Position numbers and translations under genes: made by a program. Positions 26,027-35,438 of a stretch of 64,000 nt of DNA are shown piece after piece (the first letter of the stretch is position 1; each line of letters starts with the position of its first letter). This DNA is from Sphingobium herbicidovorans (GTDB taxonomy: Bacteria > Pseudomonadota > Alphaproteobacteria > Sphingomonadales > Sphingomonadaceae): the NCBI RefSeq assembly GCF_002080435.1, contig NZ_CP020540.1, forward strand, positions 62,001 to 126,000. Direction: 5' to 3'. The notes under the pieces were generated by a model. It searched no databases and was not told where the DNA came from. It saw only the letters and a program-made list of their open reading frames with translations.

Positions 26027-26682
26027 TAGCTCGCCTTCTCTTTGGGAAGCGCAATCTCACTTACGCGCATGACCTTGCCCGCAGGCTTCACTACTGCCGG
26101 GACATGCTCGATGCCAAACCTGGTCGTGAGGCGCCCTTCCTGATCGAAATAGAAGCGGCGCTGGCGGCGGGTCATCTCGTCAATGGGTGACCCGGCAACA
26201 AGGATGAGCTTGGCTTGTGCGTCGCTATAGCGCGCTGTTGCCCATGCCATCTGTGCTTCATCGTCGCCGTCGATGAACACCAGCTGCTGGGCGAGGCTCA
26301 CGAAATCGAGCGGATTGATCCGCTGCCCGGCGGCCGCGATGAGCTGGCCCTTCTGGTCGCGAATATCCTGCTCCAGCGTGACGGTCGGGTCAAAGACCCA
26401 TGACCGTGGCTGCTCAGTCTGTGTGATGCCATTGACCGGATGGGGCCGACGCACCTTGGCCTCTACCCGCTTGGCGAACTGCGCATTCATCCGCGCCAAC
26501 TCGCCGGTGGCTTCCGCCCGCTTCAGCCGGGCTTCGATCGTCGCGAGCAGATCGGGTTCGATGATGGGAAAACTTTCTCCGGCTTGGCCAAAATCCTTGG
26601 CCTGTCCCCGCATCGGGCCAACGGCGAACAGCGCGCCAAAGAGCGCAGCCGCCTCAGCTATGCCTGCCAGCGTCGCCCTCAT
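26026..26682 (-). CDS. traW: F-type conjugal transfer protein TraW
   Basis: 218 residues. N-terminal signal-like segment; conserved TraW features are FPIIEPDLLATIEARLKR, a PRSWVFDPTVTLEQDI block, AAGQRINPLDFVSL and LILVAGSPIDEM. Periplasmic protein required for pilus assembly, interacting with TrbC. ATG overlaps the stop of the S26 peptidase gene (ATGA). Confidence 0.92.
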   Translation of the reverse strand: MRATLAGIAEAAALFGALFAVGPMRGQAKDFGQAGESFPIIEPDLLATIEARLKRAEATGELARMNAQFAKRVEAKVRRPHPVNGITQTEQPRSWVFDPTVTLEQDIRDQKGQLIAAAGQRINPLDFVSLAQQLVFIDGDDEAQMAWATARYSDAQAKLILVAGSPIDEMTRRQRRFYFDQEGRLTTRFGIEHVPAVVKPAGKVMRVSEIALPKEKAS

Positions 26683-27215
26683 AAGATTGGAAAGCCCGTG
26701 CCGATGATCTGCCGCGAGCAGACAAAGCCGATCTCTGCATAGCGGCTATCGAAACCATCTTTGTGCGGTGTCCCGACATAGTAGCAGCCTTGCGGTATCG
26801 GCCCGGTCGCGCCGGGCGTCAGCATTTCACCCCACCGCGTCGCAGGCTTCATGCGGGCAACGGGCTTGCCATTGATGGTGACGGTGGCGCCGTCATGGCT
26901 GACGATGTCGCCGGGCATGCCATAGACGCGCTTGCCGAAGGGCTGCGCTTGCTCCCCAAAATGCCGGCGCACCAGCGCCGTTTTCGGCGGGGTGAAGAAG
27001 ACGTAATCGCCCCGCAGCGGGGCCGTGGCTCTGTGGATGACGAAAGCCCAGTTCGGCAGAGAGTCCGTGCGGTTGATCAACAACGCATGGGCGTCACGCC
27101 ATTCGCTGAGCGCCCGATGGCTGCCGAGTGCCACCAGGCTGAGCCCTAACGCGCCCCAGAGGCGCCAACGCGGCCGCCAGCTTGAGGGCAGCGCCTCACT
27201 GGCCGCTTGCGCCAT
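26679..27215 (-). CDS. Conjugative S26-family signal peptidase (TrhF/TraF-like)
   Basis: 178 residues. One N-terminal membrane segment (LWGALGLSLVALGSHRAL) followed by the S26 catalytic dyad: Ser in NRTDSLPNWAF and Lys in PFGKRVYGMPGD, with the late GCYYVGTPHKDGFDSRYAEI box. Such peptidases process or cyclise pilins in P-type and sphingomonad F-type systems. ATG 27215 has GGAGG five bases upstream; TTG 27227 is possible. It overlaps trbI by 20 bases. Confidence 0.85.
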   Translation of the reverse strand: MAQAASEALPSSWRPRWRLWGALGLSLVALGSHRALSEWRDAHALLINRTDSLPNWAFVIHRATAPLRGDYVFFTPPKTALVRRHFGEQAQPFGKRVYGMPGDIVSHDGATVTINGKPVARMKPATRWGEMLTPGATGPIPQGCYYVGTPHKDGFDSRYAEIGFVCSRQIIGTGFPIL

Positions 27216-27846
27216 CATAGCCTCCAAAAGCCGGGACTGGCGCAGAGCTGGCAGGGAGAGGGACTAAGGCCAACGCGGCGGCATCCTCCCCCGTCATCGC
27301 GATCGGGGCAGCTGGGACCGCCGGTGCCAGTGCTGCGGTGGGGGAGGGTAGCACGCCTGTCTGCCGGGCCAGCGCCTGCATGTCTTGAGCCGACGCCTGG
27401 CGCGGATAGGCGATGCCCGAGGCATAGACGGCCTTTTTAATGCTGTCGGTGATGTCTGGAACATTTTTGGTGAGCACCGCTTCTCCGACCATGATGATCT
27501 CGCCTTTGTCGGAACGGCGCTGCACCTCCTTGTCGAGCGCCGCCATGAAACGGCGCATCTCACTCTCGACCTGGGGAGACGGCATAGCGGAACGAGCCTG
27601 CGCCTGCACATAATCGCCCACGATGGCGGAGAGGCGGGCGGATACGATATGGTCCTGCTTGGGTGTAACGAGCGTCTTGGTCACCCACATGCCCCAGATG
27701 GCGGTGCCCAGGACGAGAGCGCCAGCAGCGATCTGAGATCGGCTGAGACCGGCAAAACCCGCCTGTCGGCTTTGCTGAAGCTTCGGCGCGGTAGGAGCAG
27801 CAGCGATGGGGATGTGAGGCAGGTGGAGTTGCTTTTGTTCAGACAT
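27196..27846 (-). CDS. trbI: F-type conjugal transfer protein TrbI
   Basis: 216 residues. One membrane segment (AAGALVLGTAIWGMWVTKTL) then the TrbI_Ftype core including GEAVLTKNVPDITDSIKKAV. In F, TrbI affects pilus outgrowth and retraction. The C-terminal 50 residues are Ala/Pro-rich and variable. ATG 27846 is preceded by AGGAG at good spacing; the open frame upstream has no family match. Confidence 0.8.
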   Translation of the reverse strand: MSEQKQLHLPHIPIAAAPTAPKLQQSRQAGFAGLSRSQIAAGALVLGTAIWGMWVTKTLVTPKQDHIVSARLSAIVGDYVQAQARSAMPSPQVESEMRRFMAALDKEVQRRSDKGEIIMVGEAVLTKNVPDITDSIKKAVYASGIAYPRQASAQDMQALARQTGVLPSPTAALAPAVPAAPIAMTGEDAAALALVPLPASSAPVPAFGGYDGASGQ

Positions 27847-28174
27847 GGATATGGCTCCTGCGCGCTGTGCGGCGCGGCACGATCGAATGGCGGCGGAGAA
27901 GGAGGAGGCAGGCAAGCAGGCACAGTTGGACACCGCCTAGCAACGCGAAGAAGGCAGTCGCGCGCTCGCGATCGACGGCCATGTAGCGCGAGGTCAGATT
28001 ATGGAGCTGGTGCATCAGCCCATCGAAGCTGAAGTCGCCCAGCATTAGGAAGAAAAGGACAAGAAGGCCCCAGCTCATCAGCAGCGTGGATGTGATCGTG
28101 CCTATGAGGTGCAGCAGACAATAAGCGGCGTGCCGCCAATCGAAGGACCGTGGCTGTTCGAAAGGGATCGCCAT
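27839..28174 (-). CDS. Small membrane protein between traC and trbI
   Basis: 111 residues. One long hydrophobic stretch (LIGTITSTLLMSWGLLVLFF) and a second (FFALLGGVQLCLLACLLLL). It follows traC by five bases and overlaps trbI. ATG 28174 has GGAG upstream; GTG 28183, overlapping the traC stop, is the alternative. No family recognised. Confidence 0.65.
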   Translation of the reverse strand: MAIPFEQPRSFDWRHAAYCLLHLIGTITSTLLMSWGLLVLFFLMLGDFSFDGLMHQLHNLTSRYMAVDRERATAFFALLGGVQLCLLACLLLLRRHSIVPRRTARRSHIHV

Positions 28175-28179
28175 GGCCG

Positions 28180-30762
28180 TCACTCCGCCGCCAGGGCCAG
28201 CGGCGCCGCGCTGCCGCCGGTCCATTTGTCCGGGCTGTCGGGATAAGCGATGCGTTCGATCGCCTCCTCCATGGTGAGCCCGCCCTGCATCATTCTCTCG
28301 ATCGCGGCAAAGGTCTTGGGGCTCGAGGAGAAGAGGGTGGCCGAATAGGGGTCGAGCACCAGGCGACCGACCGCCAGCGTGTCGGGTCCCTTGATCATGA
28401 TGTCGGAATATTCAAAGCCGTTGCGCTTCAACGATCGCAGCAAGGCGTCGGTATAATCGTCCATCTCGAAGCGATCATGCTTCTTGAAGTCGGCAATGGT
28501 TTCCGGCTTCTGCTGGAGGATCACGAACCAGTCGCTATTTTCCAGCGCAGCAATGGAACCTGCAGACTTATAATAGTCGTTGAGCGACTGGGTCGCCGTT
28601 ACTAGCGACGCGCCGTATTTCCGGCAGGTGCGCGCATAGGTTTCGATAAAGTCGGCCATCGCGCCACCGCGCAACAATTGCCAGGCTTCGTCCAGGAGCA
28701 GGGCTTTAGGGACGGCGCGATCGACCTTGCGCATCATCTGCTGCGCCATGAACATGATCGCGGTCAGGACGACGCTGCGCAGTTCCTCGCGGGTGGAAAG
28801 ATCCGAAAGCTCGAATACGGTCAGCTGCGCTGACAGTTCGAACGATGCCTCGCCCTCGAAAAATTTCCCATATGTGCCCTTCGATGAGAAGGGCCGCATG
28901 GCGATGGCGAGATTGGTGGCGAGCGCATTGCCCGTCTGGTCGAGCGCTGCAATCACCGCGTCGATGGACCCATCCCGGCCTCGGGCTTCCCAGACTTCAT
29001 TGACGGCGCCATCGATCAGCCCGCGTTCGGTGTCATTGAGGGTGTCGACATGCCGGGCCATCTGGTTCATGATCGCCTTCAGCATCGCCATGCAGTCGAG
29101 CAGATAATCCTCGTCGCGCGCGGCGAGCTCGGCATCGATCATGCTGAAGGGATTGAGGCAAAAGCCCGCCGACATGGTGAACTCGACAAAGGCGCCGCCC
29201 TGGAGCTTGGCGCTATGCTCAAACGACCGGCCATCGTCGATCACGACCACGCGCGCGCCCGCGCCGCAGAGCGATGCGCAGAGTTCCTGAAGCGCAACCG
29301 ATTTGCCCGAGCCGGATTTGCCGAACACTGCGACATTATGGTTGCCCGCGGCATTTTCGAATGGGGACCAGAAGAAGGGCTGCCCGCGCCTGCCGATCAG
29401 CAGCATATGGGGCACATGGCCGCCCAGATATTCGCCCTGGATCGGCGCCAGGTTAGCCGCGGTGCTGGTCAGCTGGGTGCGCATCCGCTTCATGCGCATG
29501 AGATCCTTGGAAAGGCCGTTCGCCATCGTCATTGGCATGGCGCAGAGCAGGCCCATGATCTGGAGATAACGGTCGTCGAGCAGATCCCAGCCACAGGCGC
29601 GGTAGAGCGATTTTAGGACCCGTTCATTGGCATCGCCCTTGCCCTGGGGCGAGAAGGCGGTGACGCAATAGAAGAGTTTGACAAGCTTGCTGCCTTGCTT
29701 GAGCTCCTCATTTACCCGCGCCCATTCCTGGCTCTGCTCCTTGAGCTGAGGCAGGAATCTTGCCGATTTGCTGTCCGCAAGGCTGGTGGTGCGTATATAT
29801 TTCATGCCGGCCTTGCTCGATGCGGCCTCCACATCGGGAAAATCGATGCAGAGATTGGTGGCGACGGGGCAGGGCATACGCAGCTTGTCGGTGAACATGT
29901 CGCCGATGAGGCGGGTCATGTCCCAGGGCGCCCAGCGCTGGGGGAGGTTGCGTACAGAAAAGGAGCGGACGTCGAAGGTGTCGGGGTAGATTTCGCCGAT
30001 CTCGGGCGTGCCGTCGATCTCCTTGCCGGTCGGGCGGAAACGCTCGGTACGCAGCAGGATTTTGTCCGCCTGGATCCGCATCTCAATGTCGCGGCGGATG
30101 GCTTGGTCGGCGATGCTGTCATAGGGGCTGTAGCTCACGGCATCGTCGCCTGGTGCGGTGGTGGGCGAGGTGAGATCGTCGATCCAGGCGATGAGCTTCA
30201 CCGGGTCCATTTTGCGGGCGGTGACGTTGATCGAGGCGAGGGCGGAGATCATCCCCTCCATCACGGCTACAATCTCCTCATTGGACACGCCCGAGGATTC
30301 CGGTGTGGAATAGGATATCGCCACGCGATGATCGCGCAGATAAAAGGGCGCGTCGGCCGACAGCGAGGACCAGACGCCCTCGGTCAGAAATTCGACCCGG
30401 TGCTTGGCCATGCGTTCATAGACGCCGCGGGCAAGATAGCGGGGGACATTCCATCTGGAGAGATGTTCCCCCACACGCGGCGACATCCATTGGTGGAACT
30501 GGAGGCAGCCAGGCGTAGGAATGGCTTCGGAAATGAACTGCGATAGGATCTCGCCAGTGCGTTCATCCGCCCCCACCATCGGCGCAACCTCCAGCACAAA
30601 GCCGCGCGAGGCGCTGTTGTAGAAAATGCCGGTCTTGGGATCATAGCTGCGATAGGGGAGCCAGTGCGCGAGCATCGGCACGCCAATGTCCGGCCGATCC
30701 GCATCTGGCTTATCGCTATCGCCGAGGATATTGGCCATCAGGCGCTGGAACAGGCCCGGCAT
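28180..30762 (-). CDS. traC: F-type T4SS ATPase TraC
   Basis: 860 residues. VirB4-class ATPase that powers pilus assembly. Walker A GKSGSGKS near residue 478, Walker B KALLLDEAWQLL near 686, and the N-terminal TraC-F-type domain (WLPYRSYDPKTGIFYN). ATG 30762 has GGAGG seven bases upstream and overlaps the traV stop by one base (TTG 30765 less likely). Cytoplasmic, membrane-associated. Length matches the family; no sign of damage. Confidence 0.95.
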   Translation of the reverse strand: MPGLFQRLMANILGDSDKPDADRPDIGVPMLAHWLPYRSYDPKTGIFYNSASRGFVLEVAPMVGADERTGEILSQFISEAIPTPGCLQFHQWMSPRVGEHLSRWNVPRYLARGVYERMAKHRVEFLTEGVWSSLSADAPFYLRDHRVAISYSTPESSGVSNEEIVAVMEGMISALASINVTARKMDPVKLIAWIDDLTSPTTAPGDDAVSYSPYDSIADQAIRRDIEMRIQADKILLRTERFRPTGKEIDGTPEIGEIYPDTFDVRSFSVRNLPQRWAPWDMTRLIGDMFTDKLRMPCPVATNLCIDFPDVEAASSKAGMKYIRTTSLADSKSARFLPQLKEQSQEWARVNEELKQGSKLVKLFYCVTAFSPQGKGDANERVLKSLYRACGWDLLDDRYLQIMGLLCAMPMTMANGLSKDLMRMKRMRTQLTSTAANLAPIQGEYLGGHVPHMLLIGRRGQPFFWSPFENAAGNHNVAVFGKSGSGKSVALQELCASLCGAGARVVVIDDGRSFEHSAKLQGGAFVEFTMSAGFCLNPFSMIDAELAARDEDYLLDCMAMLKAIMNQMARHVDTLNDTERGLIDGAVNEVWEARGRDGSIDAVIAALDQTGNALATNLAIAMRPFSSKGTYGKFFEGEASFELSAQLTVFELSDLSTREELRSVVLTAIMFMAQQMMRKVDRAVPKALLLDEAWQLLRGGAMADFIETYARTCRKYGASLVTATQSLNDYYKSAGSIAALENSDWFVILQQKPETIADFKKHDRFEMDDYTDALLRSLKRNGFEYSDIMIKGPDTLAVGRLVLDPYSATLFSSSPKTFAAIERMMQGGLTMEEAIERIAYPDSPDKWTGGSAAPLALAAE

Positions 30763-31553
30763 CAATTGTCCTCCGCGACCGCTGCTGGAAAGGAAGCTGC
30801 CCGCACGGTTGGGCGAACAGCAGGGGCTTCGGGTTGCGCTGTCCCTGCGGCAGCTGCTTGGCCGCTCGCTACCAGCGCGGCAGTTCCCGCAGCGGCGCGC
30901 GGCGACGGCTTCAGTCGCTCGGAGACTTCCGCCTTGATGGCCGCGACCGGATCGGCCTTGCGCGCCCGGGCGGCTGAGACGAGAGCCGGATCAGGAAGAT
31001 TGGGATCAACCTCCAAAGGCGCAGCCTCTTTTTTGCTGGCCAGTGCTTCAGCGAGGCTCGGCATGTCCGGTGCGGCGGACATCGCATTGCGGGTCGGCGC
31101 TGCGTTATCGTCTGTCGATGTCAGCCATTCGCCTTGAGAAACGACGGCATGAACAGCGCTCGCCTCGTGCAGCCGCCCGCGCGCATCAATATGGGCAGGA
31201 AAGACGATCCGCAGCACGCGCTCATTCGAGCGGCCGGGCGTCGTGCTGACCGGGCCGCGCACCGGCTGAACAGCGGCGACCCGCGCCGACATGCTTTTTG
31301 CGGTTGGGGGCTTATCCTCTGGCCGGTACGTCCCGGCGGGTGTCGGCGTGGCCGAGGGATCATCGCTGATCAGGCGAAGGGCGCGATCATCGATCACAGC
31401 GCTCGGCGCACAGATGCCATCGGGGGCCTGGCAGGCAAAGCTGCCCTTGATATTGCCGCCAAGCCCAACGCAGCCGGACAGGGTGGTGATGGCGAAGAGA
31501 CTGGCGAGGGCCTGCGGCCAGTCAAAAGGGCGTGGCTTATCAGGGCGCATCAT
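30762..31553 (-). CDS. traV: Conjugal transfer lipoprotein TraV
   Basis: 263 residues. Lipobox LSGC near residue 27, then the TraV signature GGNIKGSFACQAPDGICAPS. TraV is the outer-membrane lipoprotein of the core complex (VirB7-like) binding TraK and TraB. The C-terminal half is Ala/Pro/Arg-rich and longer than in E. coli F TraV. ATG 31553 overlaps the dsbC stop (ATGA). Confidence 0.87.
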   Translation of the reverse strand: MMRPDKPRPFDWPQALASLFAITTLSGCVGLGGNIKGSFACQAPDGICAPSAVIDDRALRLISDDPSATPTPAGTYRPEDKPPTAKSMSARVAAVQPVRGPVSTTPGRSNERVLRIVFPAHIDARGRLHEASAVHAVVSQGEWLTSTDDNAAPTRNAMSAAPDMPSLAEALASKKEAAPLEVDPNLPDPALVSAARARKADPVAAIKAEVSERLKPSPRAAAGTAALVASGQAAAAGTAQPEAPAVRPTVRAASFPAAVAEDN

Positions 31554-32419
31554 GACCGGCCTTCCTTCAGCCATTTCTCGAGGAAGGGCTTTGGCCGATA
31601 GCCCTCGAGCACGGCGCCATCGCTGCGCACGATCACGGGCGTGCCGTTAAGGCCATGTTTGCGCGCGAAGGCTTCATTGGCGTCGAGCCCGCTGGTGTCG
31701 CAGGCGGGACTGGCCTTGATCGGCTCGCCGGCATAGGCGGCATGCAGGGCTTCTTCCCTATTCTTGGCGCAATAGACGCGGTCGGAGAGATCACGGCTGC
31801 CGAGCGAGGAGATGGGGCGCTCGATCACCCGAACGTTCATCGAGCGCAGGACGGTGGAGAGCGCACGGCAATAGCTGCAGCGAAAATCCGAGAAGACGGT
31901 GACCGCTGTTGCGGAGGCATTGCCCCAGTTGATTGCACCATCCTTAGGCAGTTCGGCGAGCGGCAGGATGCGCGGGGAGTCCGGCACGATATTGTCACCG
32001 CGCGCTGCGCCTGCAGCGGCCTTTTGCATTTCACCGCTGGTCGCCGCCGCATTGGCGGATGCGGCCGCGCCCACCAGCATGTCGGGGTTCATTTCAAGCA
32101 GGCGTGCCGCGGTGATGTCTTGCCGCGTTTCCATGTCATAGACGCGGCCGATGATGAGATACCGCGCCGAGCCATCGACATAGAAGAGGTTGGAGCCGGC
32201 GGTCACTTCGCACAGGCCCCGGACCTTGGTGCAATCGACGGCGCTCACGGCTGTCTTGGGGAGCCGAGCGTTCAGCAAGGCCCGGACCGTGCTGCCATCA
32301 TTGTTGACGTCAGCGGCGAGTGCAAGGCTGGCGAGGCCTACACATGCCGTCGCTGCGATAACCGCGCGCGAGCGACGGAGAAGCCCGCCCATGCGGCGAG
32401 CGAGCTTAGTTGCGGACAT
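31550..32419 (-). CDS. dsbC: DsbC-type thiol:disulfide interchange protein
   Basis: 289 residues. Signal sequence (VIAATACVGLASLALA), an N-terminal dimerisation-like region with YLIIGRVYDMETRQDITAAR, and a thioredoxin fold with FSDFRCSYCRAL (CxxC near residues 179-182), then the cis-Pro loop GLNGTPVIV. A periplasmic disulfide isomerase inside a tra operon, as in other F-type plasmids; likely clients are TraN, TraU and TraH. ATG 32419 has GGAGG upstream and overlaps traB by 14 bases. Confidence 0.9.
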   Translation of the reverse strand: MSATKLARRMGGLLRRSRAVIAATACVGLASLALAADVNNDGSTVRALLNARLPKTAVSAVDCTKVRGLCEVTAGSNLFYVDGSARYLIIGRVYDMETRQDITAARLLEMNPDMLVGAAASANAAATSGEMQKAAAGAARGDNIVPDSPRILPLAELPKDGAINWGNASATAVTVFSDFRCSYCRALSTVLRSMNVRVIERPISSLGSRDLSDRVYCAKNREEALHAAYAGEPIKASPACDTSGLDANEAFARKHGLNGTPVIVRSDGAVLEGYRPKPFLEKWLKEGRS

Positions 32420-33725
32420 AGACACCCTCCAGGAAGACAATCTCGACATCGATGCCGGTCGGCATCTCGATCACCGGCTGATATTGCTCGGCCCGTTCGA
32501 TCAGATATTTGGACACCATGTCGCCAGTCTGGGCGACGCCCTCGCCAATGCCGCCTTCGAGAATATCGCCGGTGGAAAGCTTAGGCCGTTTGCCGTCGGT
32601 TGAGATGTTGGTGCCCTGGAAAATGCTGTTGCTGTTGGCGGAGAAGCCCCGGCCAAAGCCGCCCATCATGCCGGCCAGGAATGCCTGGGTGACAAGGGAG
32701 CCTTCGCGCGACACCACGCGGCCGCGCACGCCAGTCTTGCCCGCAAAGGCGATGAAGCCCTTCACCTCTGACACAGCATAGCGGCCGCCGGGCTGCGGGC
32801 AGGTCATCTTCTGGAGCTTCACATAGACCTTCTCGCTCGAGAGATCGCCGCGCGCCGCGCCATTGACGAGGCAGCCCTCGATCTTGGTCGTGAGCAGCTT
32901 GCCATTGGCAAAGACCGAGCGCGCGGGGCCCGTGACGCGCAGGACCACCGGCAGTGGATCGGTCTGGCTGTTGACCCCGGCGCTGGCATCAACGCCAACG
33001 ATCACGCGCGCCCGCGCGAAACTGTTGGGCGGAAGATAGTTGGGACTGTCAGTATAGACGGTGTTGCCCCGCTCGACCTTGGAAGCCGTCCCGCCCTCGC
33101 CACCGGCGAAGCTCACCATCTTCACTTCATTGGCGCGGGTGAGCGTTAGAGGCGTACCCTTGCCTTCGGGCGCTTCCGGCCGCTGATAGACTTGCGTGCC
33201 GCCAGGGCCATAAAGGGCCGTCGGCCCTGCTGCTGGCCCAGGCCGGGCTTGCGAAACTTGACGGCGCAGTTGGTCATTCTCAGCCTGATAGGCAGAGAGC
33301 ACCCGCTGCCCGTCGGCCTGCATGGCCTGGTTCTGTCCTTTCAGTGCCTCCACCTGCGCCGTCAGCGCGTCCATGCGTTCCTGCTGGCCGCCAACCGCCT
33401 TCAGCTGATTTTCCTGGGCCTGGAACTGGTTTTCGGACATCGCCATCCACTCCTGCTGGGAGAGGTTGCGGTTCACGAGATCCTTGGTGGAGACATCGAC
33501 GTCAGTGACGCTGCCGGTTTCGACCTCGTCGGCCTTCTTGTCGTCGCTGAAAATCCAGAAGCAGGATGCGATGAGGCCGACGCCTGCAACACCGGCGAGC
33601 AGGGTCATTTGCTTGCGGCGTACATCCTCATTAGCCTGTAGATCCGCCGCGACCGGCGACACGCCATCGCTTGGCGGAATGGTGGATGTGGCTTTACGCG
33701 AAAAGAGATCGGCGAGCGCCATCAT
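32406..33725 (-). CDS. traB: F-type core-complex protein TraB (VirB10-like)
   Basis: 439 residues. Inner-membrane segment near 40-57 (LLAGVAGVGLIASCFWIFS), coiled coil about 85-150 (QERMDALTAQVEALKGQNQA), then the VirB10/TrbI beta-barrel region with YLPPNSFARARVIVGVDASA and GRVVSREGSLVTQAFLAGMM. It spans both membranes and links the TraV/TraK ring to the cytoplasmic ATPases. ATG overlaps the traK stop (ATGA). Confidence 0.93.
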   Translation of the reverse strand: MMALADLFSRKATSTIPPSDGVSPVAADLQANEDVRRKQMTLLAGVAGVGLIASCFWIFSDDKKADEVETGSVTDVDVSTKDLVNRNLSQQEWMAMSENQFQAQENQLKAVGGQQERMDALTAQVEALKGQNQAMQADGQRVLSAYQAENDQLRRQVSQARPGPAAGPTALYGPGGTQVYQRPEAPEGKGTPLTLTRANEVKMVSFAGGEGGTASKVERGNTVYTDSPNYLPPNSFARARVIVGVDASAGVNSQTDPLPVVLRVTGPARSVFANGKLLTTKIEGCLVNGAARGDLSSEKVYVKLQKMTCPQPGGRYAVSEVKGFIAFAGKTGVRGRVVSREGSLVTQAFLAGMMGGFGRGFSANSNSIFQGTNISTDGKRPKLSTGDILEGGIGEGVAQTGDMVSKYLIERAEQYQPVIEMPTGIDVEIVFLEGVYVRN

Positions 33726-34525
33726 GGCCTCCCATTTTGCGATACGAGATAGGCGGTCGTGACCTTGCCTGGAGCGAGCTTGGGCTCAGCGATCGAGACG
33801 GCGAGTGCGCTGGCTGGCGCAACGGTCGCTTCATTGAGCTCAATGGGCGCTTTGCCCTTGTTCTCGATGCGCAGCACCTTGCCGGTGAGATCGGCGCCGC
33901 GGTATTCAGCGATCATCTGTACCTTGAGGTCGCCTACATAGACGGCACGCAGCGAGCGCTGGAGCATGTCATAGCCTGCCGTCGCGCCCCCCGCATACAT
34001 GGCTTGCACCAATTGGACGGCGGCTTCCTGGGGATCGGGCGCCCCGTCGCCGGGCGCCGCTTCGGCCGCCTTCTCCCGCGCGATGGCGGGATTGGAGACA
34101 AACAGCTGCACTGCCTGGTCGCCAGCGATACGGCACGCAAATTTGTAGACATAGCCGCGCTTGCTGGTCCCGAAGAAGGAGAGCATTGGCCGCTTAAAGC
34201 CATCGGGGACGGAGAGATAGATGTCGCCGCGCACCGGTTCGTTGACGACCGAGAAGTCGTCCGCGCTGTTGCCGGTCGAGATTTTGGAGACGCTGGCAAA
34301 CTCGTCCTCGACAAGGCTGATGCGGGTCAAATCCTTGGCCGAGGCTTGGCAATCGACCTGCGCACTGTCGGCGGCGACGATATGCTGGTCGGCCCAAGCG
34401 GAGGGCACTGCGAGCGCAGCGGCGAACAGTAACAAGGACGCGCCGATCGTCCGGTGACCGATGCACGGGCGCGACAGGAGGGCGGCGCCGGTCGCGGCGC
34501 TGCCAATGGCAAAATAGGACATCAT
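33722..34525 (-). CDS. traK: Type-F secretin-like core protein TraK
   Basis: 267 residues. Signal peptide (TIGASLLLFAAALAVPSAWA), then the TraK/VirB9-like body with RISLVEDEFASVSKISTGNS, VVNEPVRGDIYLSVPDGF and a C-terminal beta-rich domain. Outer-membrane core ring component. ATG 34525 overlaps the traE stop (TGATG). Confidence 0.88.
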   Translation of the reverse strand: MMSYFAIGSAATGAALLSRPCIGHRTIGASLLLFAAALAVPSAWADQHIVAADSAQVDCQASAKDLTRISLVEDEFASVSKISTGNSADDFSVVNEPVRGDIYLSVPDGFKRPMLSFFGTSKRGYVYKFACRIAGDQAVQLFVSNPAIAREKAAEAAPGDGAPDPQEAAVQLVQAMYAGGATAGYDMLQRSLRAVYVGDLKVQMIAEYRGADLTGKVLRIENKGKAPIELNEATVAPASALAVSIAEPKLAPGKVTTAYLVSQNGRP

Positions 34526-35088
34526 CAATCCTTGGTTTGCGATTTGTCGACGAGGCCAAAGCCGATCAGCTTCAAGCTGAGGCCTGAATATTCCCAGTCG
34601 TAGCGGAACGTGCGCGGCTGCTTGGACACCACCTTGCTGCCGACGATTGTGGTGAGATCGCCGCTCACCTCCGAGTGAAGGCCGGCAGGATCGAGCTTCA
34701 TCGACTGGATTGTGAAGAACTGCGCGATCGAGGACCCGCGCTGCTCGTCAACGATTTTGAGGAGATCGGCCTTGATCTTCCCGTGGACGCGCGGCGCTGT
34801 GATATCGAGCACTGCATTCATCCAATAGTCGAGATTCTGCGGGCTACGATCGAGTGTGAGGATCACGACGTCGCGTGTGATCATCTCGAGATAGTCGCGG
34901 CTGACGCCGGCGCTGCTCACCGTCACTGGCGAGCGCAGTACCGGTTGCAGCACGATCTCGCGGTCGCGTGACATGCTGATGAACACCATCACAAGCGCGA
35001 GACCGGCCAAAGCGACGCTGGTTGCTGCCAGGATATTGCGCTGGCGTAGAATGCGCTGCGCTTGGGAATGTTGGAACAAAAGGTCCAT
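34525..35088 (-). CDS. traE: F-type conjugal transfer protein TraE (VirB5/8-like)
   Basis: 187 residues. N-terminal membrane span (ILAATSVALAGLALVMVFIS) followed by the TraE domain (SRDYLEMITRDVVILTLDRS, LDYWMNAVLDI). Inner-membrane factor for pilus assembly. One base separates it from traL's stop. Confidence 0.92.
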   Translation of the reverse strand: MDLLFQHSQAQRILRQRNILAATSVALAGLALVMVFISMSRDREIVLQPVLRSPVTVSSAGVSRDYLEMITRDVVILTLDRSPQNLDYWMNAVLDITAPRVHGKIKADLLKIVDEQRGSSIAQFFTIQSMKLDPAGLHSEVSGDLTTIVGSKVVSKQPRTFRYDWEYSGLSLKLIGFGLVDKSQTKD

Positions 35089-35089
35089 A

Positions 35090-35380
35090 TCATCCTGCCA
35101 TCAGGCGAAGGTAGGAAGGTGGTGTGGCATTAAGGCCAGTAAGTCCGGCCGGAAGATGCCAATAGGCCCAGTGCAAAAGCCACGAGGCGGTGCGGCCTGC
35201 CTTAGCCTTTCGTAATCCCCACCATGCAGCGCCGCCAGACGCTATGCCGATGATGATGTGCTGAGACAGGATTCCCCAGATGAATGGGGCCACCATCGCC
35301 AGGAACTCATCCAGTGTCCACAATCCGATCAGTTCAGGATCGTCTAGATGAGAGGGTATGACATATTTTTGCTGGGCCAT
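35090..35380 (-). CDS. traL: F-type conjugal transfer protein TraL
   Basis: 96 residues. IPSHLDDPELIGLWTLDEF is the TraL N-terminal signature; the hydrophobic middle (FIWGILSQHIIIGIASGGAA) resembles VirB3. Supports pilin insertion and assembly. ATG 35380 has GGGGGTGG upstream; the frame is open five codons earlier. Confidence 0.92.
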   Translation of the reverse strand: MAQQKYVIPSHLDDPELIGLWTLDEFLAMVAPFIWGILSQHIIIGIASGGAAWWGLRKAKAGRTASWLLHWAYWHLPAGLTGLNATPPSYLRLMAG

Positions 35381-35438
35381 AACACCACCCCCCAAATGGC
35401 AGTACCGGTGCTGCTATTACCGGCCCTGCCAAAGTACG